Assembly: GCA_007571275.1 (NCBI GenBank)
Contig: RKRS01000180.1
Span: 1-11,235 of the forward strand
Origin: Dehalococcoidia bacterium
Lineage (GTDB): Bacteria > Chloroflexota > Dehalococcoidia > Bin125
Direction of reading: 5' to 3'
DNA: 11,235 nucleotides
Positions 5,680 to 11,235 of this stretch are shown in pieces. Both the position numbers and the translations under genes were made by a program. Below the pieces are notes generated by a model that was not told the origin of the DNA, did no database searches, and saw only the letters and a program-made list of their open reading frames with translations. Position 1 is the stretch's first letter; every line of letters starts with the position of its first letter.

Positions 5680-8055
5680 ATGTTGGGACACATCAGAGTC
5701 CTGGATTTGACAGACGACCGCGGCCATATCGCCGGGATGATCCTGGCCGATCTGGGCGCCGACGTGATTGCCATCGAACCTCCTGAAGGCAACCCCGCCC
5801 GTCAGCGTGGACCATTCTCCGATGGCTCCGATACGGGCGGGCTGGAGGATTCGCTGATCTGGCAGTCGTACGCCCGCGGCAAACGCTCTGTCGTCATCGA
5901 CCTGCACTCGGAAACGGGGCGCGCACAGTTCACCGAGCTGGCGCGCACTGCCGACGTGGTCATCGAATCCGCGGATGTTGGCGCGATGAACGCCCGTGGC
6001 CTCGGCTACGAAGCTCTCTCGGCGATCAACCCTGGATTGGTCTACGCCGCGATCACCCCGTTCGGTTCCAGTGGCCCGAAGGCAAACTGGGCGGCGACCG
6101 ATCTGACCGTGGCCGCCGCAGCCGGGCCGATGACGCAAAGCGGCGACTCCGACCGACCGCCGCTCCGTGTCGGCCTGCCTCAGACCGGGCTGCACGCCGG
6201 AGCTGAGGCCGCTGTCGGCGTCCTGGCGGCGCTGCACGAGCGCAAGCGCTCGGGACTGGGACAGTTCATCGACATATCCGCGCAGGCCGCCTACGCGCAG
6301 GCGACGCAGTCAGGCATCCTCTGCGCGCCCAACAACGCCGCCATGTTTGAGCGGTCGGCCAAAGGCATCCGCCTTGGCCCACTCGAGGTGCAGCTGTTCT
6401 GGCCCTGCAAAGATGGCCATGTAGCAATCACCTACCTGTTCGGCGCCGCCATTGGCCCGTTCACCGATCGGCTCATGCAGTATGCGCTCGAGGAGGGATA
6501 CTGCGACCAGGCGACCCGTGAGAAAGACTGGCTCAACTACACGAATCTGCTGCTCTCCGGCCAGGAGCCAATCACGGAGTATCTGCGCTGCTGCGAGGTG
6601 GTCGGAGCGCTCTGCGCCGACAAAACCAAGGCGGAGCTGTTCGAAGCCGCCCAACAGCGACGCCTGTTGCTCGTGCCCGTCTCCACGGTTGATGACCTCG
6701 ACGCCAACGCCCACCTCGCCGCTCGCTCCTACTGGCGCGAGATCGAGCGCAACGGCCAGACGCTGAAGTTCCCTGGCCCCTTTGCGCGACTTTCGGAAAC
6801 ACCGATCGAGTACGGCGGGGCAGCGCCGATGCTCGGCGAGCACACCGACGAAGTATTGGCTGAGCCCCGTCCCGCAGCCACTGCACAGACAACAGACAGC
6901 ATTGATTCAGGCCCGCCGCCGCTCTCCGATCTGAAGATGCTTGACCTGATGTGGGTCATGGCCGGACCGGCCGGGACTCGAGTGTTGGCAGACTTCGGGA
7001 TCGATACCGTGCGCGTCGAGTCCAGTGTCCGCATCGACACGGCGCGAACGCTGCAGCCGTTTATCGACGACGACCCGACGCAGTCCGAAGGTTCGGCGAT
7101 GTTCCACAACATGAACGCCAACAAGCGAATGATCACGGTGGACCCGGCCAATCCTGCTGGCCGCGAACTGATCCTCGACCTCGTCCGCTGGGCCGACGTG
7201 ATCACCGAGTCCTTCACGCCCAGAGCGATGCGCGGCTGGAACCTGACCTGGGACGCCATCCATGAGATCAACCCGCGCGCGATCATGATGTCGTCCTGTT
7301 TGATGGGTCAGAGCGGCCCCCTGTCCGAGTTCGCCGGATTTGGCAACCTCGCCGCGGCCTTTGCCGGGTTCACACCGTTGTGCGGTTGGCCCGACCGCTC
7401 GCCGGCCGGTCCCTTCGGCGCATACACCGACTACGTCGCTCCGCGTTTCGCTTCGGCCGCTCTGCTGGCGGCGCTCGATGTCCGCGATCGCACCGGGCGT
7501 GGTCAGTACATCGACGTCTCGCAGATGGAGGCCGCGATCCACTTCCTCACTCCCGCCTTGTTGCAGTACCACACGACCGGCGAGAAGTGGCAGTCCAACG
7601 GCAATGACGATCCGTACATGTCGCCGCACGGCGTATTCCCCGCCGGGGGCGAGGATCGCTGGGTCGCCATCGCCTGCCGCACCGACGCAGAACGCGAGGC
7701 GCTCGAATCGGTGCTAAACGGTCAGGCGCTGGAAGAGTGGACGGCGGCGCGTTCAGCTGCCGAGGCGACGGAAACGCTGCAAGCTGTCGGCGTACCCGCT
7801 CACGCGGTCCAGGACTCAGCCGATTGCGCCGCCGACCCACAGTTGCAGCACCGCAACCACTTCGCCGAGCTGCAGCATCCGACCCAGGTCAAGTCGGTGG
7901 TCGAGGGCGCGCGTGTCATCCTGAGCCGCACGCCTGCCAGAGCTCCGCAGGTGGCGCCGATGATGGGCGCCGATAACGACGTCGTTCTGCGCCAACTGCT
8001 CGGCTACTCCGACGAACGCATCGTCGAGCTGGTCGCATCGGGAGCGCTGCAGTAA
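5680..8055 (+). CDS. Tandem-fused family III (CaiB/BaiF) CoA-transferase
   Basis: Family III enzymes move CoA between carboxylic acids via an enzyme-bound acyl intermediate, typically as interlocked dimers. Here two complete domains lie in one 791-residue chain. Domain 1 (1 to about 392) begins GHIRVLDLTDDRGHIAGMILADLG and has RGKRSVVIDL, the GSSGP loop and the terminal LGEHTDEVL. A Thr/Ser/Pro-rich linker (about 393-414) follows. Domain 2 (415-791) begins LSDLKMLDLMWVMAGPAGTRVLADFG and has NKRMITVD and a GQSGP loop. At the catalytic Asp site (VSMQDA-like in formyl-CoA transferase), domain 1 reads ISAQAA (Ala203) and domain 2 reads VSQMEA (Glu617). Domain 1 may therefore be structural and domain 2 active, a built-in pseudo-dimer. 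The ATG has GGAGG five bases upstream. Substrate is not predictable. Confidence 0.93.
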   Translation: MLGHIRVLDLTDDRGHIAGMILADLGADVIAIEPPEGNPARQRGPFSDGSDTGGLEDSLIWQSYARGKRSVVIDLHSETGRAQFTELARTADVVIESADVGAMNARGLGYEALSAINPGLVYAAITPFGSSGPKANWAATDLTVAAAAGPMTQSGDSDRPPLRVGLPQTGLHAGAEAAVGVLAALHERKRSGLGQFIDISAQAAYAQATQSGILCAPNNAAMFERSAKGIRLGPLEVQLFWPCKDGHVAITYLFGAAIGPFTDRLMQYALEEGYCDQATREKDWLNYTNLLLSGQEPITEYLRCCEVVGALCADKTKAELFEAAQQRRLLLVPVSTVDDLDANAHLAARSYWREIERNGQTLKFPGPFARLSETPIEYGGAAPMLGEHTDEVLAEPRPAATAQTTDSIDSGPPPLSDLKMLDLMWVMAGPAGTRVLADFGIDTVRVESSVRIDTARTLQPFIDDDPTQSEGSAMFHNMNANKRMITVDPANPAGRELILDLVRWADVITESFTPRAMRGWNLTWDAIHEINPRAIMMSSCLMGQSGPLSEFAGFGNLAAAFAGFTPLCGWPDRSPAGPFGAYTDYVAPRFASAALLAALDVRDRTGRGQYIDVSQMEAAIHFLTPALLQYHTTGEKWQSNGNDDPYMSPHGVFPAGGEDRWVAIACRTDAEREALESVLNGQALEEWTAARSAAEATETLQAVGVPAHAVQDSADCAADPQLQHRNHFAELQHPTQVKSVVEGARVILSRTPARAPQVAPMMGADNDVVLRQLLGYSDERIVELVASGALQ

Positions 8056-8089
8056 CACTGACGGCGCAACCTCGTCCCGGCATTCTCGC

Positions 8090-8677
8090 TCAGGTGCGAC
8101 GCCGATAGATCGACATCACGACGCCGTTCGTTGTGGCGTCGGCTCTGATCAGCTTTAGCGCCACAGGCGCCAGGCCGTCGCCGAAGAGCCGTTTGCCGCC
8201 GCCAACCGACACCGGGAACGTCCACAGACGAAGCTCATCGATTAGGTCGTGTTGCAGCAACGTCTGGATCAACTGGCAACTGCCATGCACCTGCAACAAT
8301 GGACCGTCCGCCGCTTTGAACGCGGCGATCCGCGAAGCGATATCCCCGCTGATGCGTATGGAGCGCCGCCAGTGCAGCGGATGCGTGGCCGAGTTCGTGA
8401 CGACGTACTTACGCGCGCTGTTGAGCCGCGCCGCAACCGGATCACTATCAGGCATGTGTGGCCAGTGCGCGCTGAACACGTCGTAGGTCTGGCGGCCAAA
8501 CAGGAGGTCGTACGGCTCGGACATGGCCTCGGCGAAGACCTGCGGCATGACCTGCTCCCAATACGGCGTAGCCCAACCGCCCTGCGTGAATCCACCCGAC
8601 GGATCCTCCTCCGGGCTGGTTGGACTCTGCATCACGCCATCCAGCGTGACGAAACTGAGAACGGCGAGCTCGCGCAT
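8090..8677 (-). CDS. RibD C-terminal domain/dihydrofolate reductase-like protein
   Basis: A stand-alone NAD(P)H reductase domain of the RibD-C superfamily (YyaP/YwjB-like), whose in vivo substrates are mostly unknown. The 195 residues from ATG 8677 show LSFVTLDGVM (near the N-terminus), LLFGRQTYDVFSAHWP, the nucleotide-loop region LLQVHGSCQLIQTLLQHDLIDELRL, and PVSVGGGKRLFGDG. The ATG start begins the first beta strand (MRELAVLSFV); a GTG seven codons upstream is possible but less family-like. It is divergent from the RdmC-like hydrolase and convergent with the CoA-transferase gene, from which it is separated by 34 bases. It shares its fold with the reductase half of the RibD in this window but is too divergent to be a recent copy. 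Confidence 0.88.
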   Translation of the reverse strand: MRELAVLSFVTLDGVMQSPTSPEEDPSGGFTQGGWATPYWEQVMPQVFAEAMSEPYDLLFGRQTYDVFSAHWPHMPDSDPVAARLNSARKYVVTNSATHPLHWRRSIRISGDIASRIAAFKAADGPLLQVHGSCQLIQTLLQHDLIDELRLWTFPVSVGGGKRLFGDGLAPVALKLIRADATTNGVVMSIYRRRT

Positions 8678-8782
8678 TGGCTGCCAGCCTAGTCGCACTA
8701 ACCGATTGACATACTGCTAGCTTCAGCAGCGAAGTGATACACATCGCTGCGGTTGTAATGCAGCACAGATCAGGAAACGAAC
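8678..8782. promoter_or_regulatory. Divergent promoter region of the reductase and hydrolase genes
   Basis: It contains ctgct-agcttc-agcag (8714-8729), a 5-bp stem that could be an operator, and a TTGACA (8706-8711) without a correctly spaced -10. An AGGA (8772-8775) seven bases before the plus-strand ATG serves as the hydrolase ribosome-binding site. No complete promoter can be named. Confidence 0.3.
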
Positions 8783-9679
8783 ATGGCGACTCATCACCCC
8801 GAGCGAATCATCGAGGGCAACGGGATTGAAATCTGCACCGATGCATTCGGCGACCCGAACGACCCCTGCATCTTGCTGGTGATGGGCGCCGGCGCCTCGA
8901 TGCTGCGCTGGGAAGTCGACCTCTGCAGCCAACTCGCCGACGGTGGACGCTTCGTGATCCGCTACGACAACCGGGACACCGGCCGCACGACCTGCTATCC
9001 GCCGGGCGAGCCTAACTACACGCTCGCCGACATGGCCGCTGATGGCGTTGCCGTGCTGGACGCCTACGGCATCGAGAAAGCGCACATCGCCGGCGCGTCG
9101 ATGGGCGGGATGATCACCCAGCTGATCGGCCTCAATCACCCCGAGCGCGTGCTCACTCTGACGCCGATCATGTCGACGCCCAATCCTGGCGCGACGCTGG
9201 AAGCGTCTGACGCATTCGACAGCGGCGGCCACGAGCAGACGCTGTCGCCGCCGTCCGCCGAAATCCTCGAAGCGATCGCCTCCATGGCAAATCTCGACTG
9301 GAGCGACCGCGACACGGTGATCGCTGTTCAGGTGCGGATGTCCCGCGCGTTGGCCGGATCGAAGTACCCGGATGACGGCTCGCTGGGCGAAGACTTCTTC
9401 GCCGCCGACTATGACCGCTCAATCAGTTACGTCAGCAGCTTCAACCATGGCCCCGCCATCGCCCAGTCGGAACCCTGGTCACACCGACTGACAGACCTCG
9501 ATACGCCTACGCTCGTGATTCACGGCAACGACGATCCGATCCTGCCGTACGATCACGGCCAGGCGCTCCACGCCGCCGTCCCGGGCGCCAAGATGCTGAC
9601 CATGGACGGCGTCGGCCATGAGTTACCCCGCCCCGTCTGGGACACGGTCATCCCCGCGATCCTCGAACACACCAGCTGA
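8783..9679 (+). CDS. Alpha/beta hydrolase, RdmC (aclacinomycin methylesterase)-like
   Basis: A cytosolic serine hydrolase of the alpha/beta fold. RdmC itself removes a methyl ester from an anthracycline; here the substrate is unknown. The 298 residues carry the nucleophile elbow GASMGG (Ser106), the acid Asp251 in GNDDPILP, and His279 in GVGHELP. The RdmC-type segments LLVMGAGASMLRW, FVIRYDNRDTGRT (57-69) with the oxyanion/cap start, and HAAVPGAKML are present. No signal peptide is seen. An AGGA seven bases before the ATG supports the start. It is divergent from the reductase at 8090-8677, and a stem-loop starts on the base after its stop. Confidence 0.9.
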   Translation: MATHHPERIIEGNGIEICTDAFGDPNDPCILLVMGAGASMLRWEVDLCSQLADGGRFVIRYDNRDTGRTTCYPPGEPNYTLADMAADGVAVLDAYGIEKAHIAGASMGGMITQLIGLNHPERVLTLTPIMSTPNPGATLEASDAFDSGGHEQTLSPPSAEILEAIASMANLDWSDRDTVIAVQVRMSRALAGSKYPDDGSLGEDFFAADYDRSISYVSSFNHGPAIAQSEPWSHRLTDLDTPTLVIHGNDDPILPYDHGQALHAAVPGAKMLTMDGVGHELPRPVWDTVIPAILEHTS

Positions 9680-9697
9680 GCGTCGCTCCATCGACGC
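9680..9697. terminator. Stem-loop between convergent genes, possible bidirectional terminator
   Basis: gcgtcg (9680-9685) and cgacgc (9692-9697) form a perfect GC-rich 6-bp stem with a 6-base loop. It lies directly after the hydrolase stop and 19 bases beyond the oxidoreductase stop read from the other strand. No T-run follows on either side, so intrinsic termination is uncertain. Confidence 0.4.
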
Positions 9698-9716
9698 GGA
9701 GAGCCAGCCGCGCGTC

Positions 9717-10817
9717 TTACAGCTGGCTCAGCTCCACCGGTGTGCCGGAGCGGGCTGACTCATACACCCCGAACACGATCTTCATTGTTTCGATGTTGTC
9801 GCGCCCGCTGCTGATCGGCTCGCCGCCGTCTGCGCAACAGCGGGCGAAGTGCTGGATCTCGTTGATGTACGGATCGGCGCTCGGCAGGTTGAATGTGTCT
9901 GTCTCGAGCGGCTGAAAGCTCTGAGCGCCCTGGAACCCATCCGGGCCGTCTCGTTCAACGCTGGCGATCACGGCAGGCGCACGGTGAGCCATGAGCGGCG
10001 ACGGGTTGTCAGGTGGCGGTGTCCAGGCGGCGCCGTGCTCGCCCATCAGCATGATTTGGAAGGACCACGGCGCGCGGCTGCTGAAACTGGCGGTGAGATG
10101 ACCGATCGCGCCGTTGCTGAACTCGAGCGTGGCGACAGCGCGATCTTCCGCTTCGTTGGTAAAGCTTGGATGCCCACGCCAGGCGCGCGCATCGACCCGT
10201 GCGACCTCGCCAACGAAATAACGCATCAGATCAAGGTGATGCACCGACAGCATCGTGACCACGCCGCCGCCACCGCGCTTGCCGTCGAATCCCCACCAGC
10301 CGCTGCGTGGCGCAATCGGCTGGCGTCCATCGTCGAGCGCCGCAGTCAGGAACGTGTCGCATCGAGCGGCCCAGATGCGGCCCAGTTCTCCCGCCCGGAC
10401 GCACTGCCGTAGCGCCATGTAACTGGGCACATGGCGCAAATGTTGAGCGACCATGAAGGTCACGCCGGCCTGGTCGGTCGCTTCGAGGATGGCGCGACAC
10501 TCGTCAAGCGAGATCGCCATCGGTTTTTCCAGGAGCACGTGCTTGCCTGCCTGCGCCGCGGCGATCGCCAGCTCGGCGTGGGTATCGTGAATCGTGCAGA
10601 TATCGACGGCGTCCACATCCGACTGTTCGAGCATCGCCCGGGCGTCGGTATAGACCTCATTCACGCCCGCCTCGGCCGCGAACGCCCGCGCTGCGTCTTC
10701 CCGCAGGTCGCAGACCGCGCTCAATTGGACTTCGTCAGGCCTCAGCTGATAACCAGGCAGGTGTTGGCGTGAGATCGAGCCGGTACCAATCAGCCCGACC
10801 TTGAGCGGTTCTGACAT
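9717..10817 (-). CDS. Gfo/Idh/MocA family NAD(P)-dependent oxidoreductase
   Basis: Family members oxidise or reduce sugars, inositols and related polyols with NAD(P). The 366 residues begin with the Rossmann fold VGLIGTGSIS (7-16) and AVCDLREDAA (34-43). They include the hallmark lysine motif LLEKPMA (95-101, Lys98) and the C-terminal domain with RGGGGVVTMLSVHHLDLMRYFVGE, whose histidine-aspartate stretch is the usual substrate-binding site, then GHLTASFSSRAPWSFQIML and PYINEIQHFARC. GGGAGAAC precedes the ATG at 10817. It is transcribed alone, convergent with the hydrolase, and no sugar transporter is near enough to suggest a substrate. The sequence gives no substrate prediction. Confidence 0.92.
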   Translation of the reverse strand: MSEPLKVGLIGTGSISRQHLPGYQLRPDEVQLSAVCDLREDAARAFAAEAGVNEVYTDARAMLEQSDVDAVDICTIHDTHAELAIAAAQAGKHVLLEKPMAISLDECRAILEATDQAGVTFMVAQHLRHVPSYMALRQCVRAGELGRIWAARCDTFLTAALDDGRQPIAPRSGWWGFDGKRGGGGVVTMLSVHHLDLMRYFVGEVARVDARAWRGHPSFTNEAEDRAVATLEFSNGAIGHLTASFSSRAPWSFQIMLMGEHGAAWTPPPDNPSPLMAHRAPAVIASVERDGPDGFQGAQSFQPLETDTFNLPSADPYINEIQHFARCCADGGEPISSGRDNIETMKIVFGVYESARSGTPVELSQL

Positions 10818-10905
10818 GACGTTCTCCCGACCAAGTTGGATACATTCAGCTGGCAGAGTAGCGATCTATCGAGGCGCGCCCGCCAGGCCCCTCTAAACTG
10901 ACTCT
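10818..10905. other. Divergent spacer between the oxidoreductase and tRNA-Lys genes
   Basis: The 88 bases must carry the tRNA promoter on the plus strand and the oxidoreductase promoter on the minus strand. Only weak -10-like runs (for example taaact at 10895-10900) are visible; no named operator was recognised. Confidence 0.25.
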
Positions 10906-10982
10906 GGGCCCTTAGCTCAGTTGGCCAGAGCAGCGGACTTTTAATCCGAAGGTCCTGGGTTCGAGTCCCAGAGGGCCCACCA
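10906..10982 (+). tRNA. tRNA-Lys (anticodon TTT)
   Basis: The cloverleaf can be folded by hand: acceptor gggccct/agggccc, D-arm gctc/gagc, anticodon loop cttttaa with TTT at 10940-10942, T-arm ctggg-ttcgagt-cccag, discriminator A (10979), and CCA encoded at 10980-10982. The anticodon stem has one G-A mismatch at its outer pair (27-43). The antisense strand yields a familiar spurious open frame. Confidence 0.97.
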
Positions 10983-11037
10983 AACTGGATGAAATCAAGA
11001 ACCTTCGAGCTCCGCTTCCCCATCAGCCAAAGCGACT

Positions 11038-11050
11038 GACCGATTCGGTC
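11038..11050. repeat. Short palindrome between the tRNA and the small ORF, possible convergent terminator
   Basis: gaccga and tcggtc flank a single t, about 55 bases beyond the tRNA and just beyond the stop of the minus-strand small ORF. As RNA it could form a 4-bp stem. No T-run is present, so a terminator role is weakly supported. Confidence 0.25.
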
Positions 11051-11064
11051 CGTCGACGCGGATC

Positions 11065-11190
11065 CTAGCGGCGAATGCGTGGGATGGCCCGGGAGCCGCC
11101 GTTGGCGTGCAGATTGAGGTCGGGCAGACAGTTCGGCGCCAGAGGCGGGGCAAACTCTCCGCGCGAGCCGACCGGCTGCTTCAGGACCAT
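11065..11190 (-). CDS. Small 41-residue ORF with conserved C-terminal GGSRAIPR motif
   Basis: No known family was recognised. The ORF starts at ATG 11190, ends at TAG 11067-11065 and encodes 41 residues. The N-terminal part is MVLKQPVGSRGEF, the middle is proline-rich with one cysteine (LAPNCLPDL), and the tail is LHANGGSRAIPRIRR. Third codon positions are about 80% G/C, like the real genes here. Its tail is nearly repeated at the end of the upstream partial ORF, and the two DNA copies differ mainly by synonymous changes, including an Arg kept by CGC versus AGG. The start overlaps the upstream stop (ATGGTCCTGA), which would allow coupled translation; only a weak GAGG precedes it. The same frame is open upstream to the window edge, so a longer protein is possible. 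It could be a small structural or precursor peptide; the function is unknown. Confidence 0.55.
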   Translation of the reverse strand: MVLKQPVGSRGEFAPPLAPNCLPDLNLHANGGSRAIPRIRR

Positions 11191-11231
11191 CGCCTCAGAC
11201 GCGGGATGGCCCGCGAGCCGCCGTCGGTGTG
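11078..11231. repeat. Imperfect direct repeat, 122-bp period
   Basis: The blocks at 11078-11109 and 11200-11231 match at 28 of 32 positions, including identical gggatggccc and agccgccg. The spacing is 122 bases. Each block can form a small hairpin (cgcggg-atgg-cccgcg in the right copy, weaker in the left). The mismatches fall mostly at silent codon positions of the minus-strand ORFs, which favours a duplicated gene over a structural DNA repeat. Confidence 0.8.
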
Positions 11232-11235
11232 GACG
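11181..11235 (-). CDS. C-terminal end of an upstream ORF with the same GGSRAIPR tail (partial)
   Basis: Only the last 17 codons are inside the window, ending at TGA 11183-11181. The visible tail is VHTDGGSRAIPRLRRWS. It matches the tail of the neighbouring 41-residue ORF (LHANGGSRAIPRIRR) almost residue for residue, with conservative exchanges (Leu/Val, Ala/Thr, Asn/Asp, Ile/Leu). It may be another small protein of the same tandem family, or the end of a larger protein whose tail was duplicated. The rest lies outside the window. Confidence 0.5.
   Translation of the reverse strand, partial: VHTDGGSRAIPRLRRWS

Noticed and set aside
5473..6237. Minus-strand 254-residue open frame
   Set aside because: It is antisense to the aldolase and CoA-transferase genes, which have clear motifs; the frame is open because of high GC.
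8706..8740. TTGACA as a sigma70 promoter for the hydrolase
   Set aside because: The nearest -10-like hexamer (TGATAC, 8735-8740) is 23 bases away, too far, and nothing suitable sits at 16-18 bases.
10790..11023. Minus-strand 77-residue open frame across the tRNA
   Set aside because: It is the antisense of tRNA-Lys; the GTRTQDLRIKSPLLWPTELRAQ-type translation is a well-known artefact.
11078..11231. REP-like structural DNA repeat or CRISPR fragment
   Set aside because: Only two copies are visible, at 122-base spacing, and the differences follow codon positions of the minus-strand frames.

Overview
The window is GC-rich, densely coded bacterial DNA with strong G/C preference at third codon positions. 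The mix of genes (a multifunctional riboflavin operon, a family III CoA-transferase fusion, a Gfo/Idh/MocA dehydrogenase, an RdmC-like hydrolase) would fit a Chloroflexota-type environmental genome. That placement is inferred from general resemblance and is only moderately secure. The left edge looks like a contig end: bases 1-78 are a perfect palindrome that cuts a gene short.

Left half (1-4690), all on the minus strand and probably co-transcribed: an ECF sigma factor (4073-4690), a membrane anti-sigma-like protein (2831-3970), ribD (1224-2834), ribE (449-1087) and the start of ribB or ribBA (up to 452). The anti-sigma gene overlaps ribD by an ATGA, and ribE overlaps ribB by an ATGA. An ECF-type promoter candidate lies between the sigma and anti-sigma genes. 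The arrangement suggests that a membrane-sensed sigma factor controls riboflavin, and so flavin, supply. RibD carries an extra C-terminal GNAT-like domain, and RibE has unusual residues at two normally conserved sites.

Centre (4772-8055), plus strand: a class II aldolase-family protein, then a 791-residue protein made of two fused CaiB/BaiF (family III) CoA-transferase domains. The N-terminal domain has Ala where the catalytic acid is expected; the C-terminal one has Glu.

Right half: a stand-alone RibD-C/DHFR-like reductase (minus) divergent from an RdmC-like alpha/beta hydrolase (plus), a Gfo/Idh/MocA oxidoreductase (minus) convergent with the hydrolase, and a complete tRNA-Lys(TTT) with encoded CCA. 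At the extreme right, on the minus strand, are two tandem small reading frames. Both end in nearly the same peptide (GGSRAIPR followed by Ile/Leu and RR), and their DNA differs mostly by synonymous changes. This looks like a duplicated small-protein family that continues beyond the window. No mobile element, CRISPR array or recognisable FMN riboswitch was seen, and no stretch above 300 bases lacks a gene.
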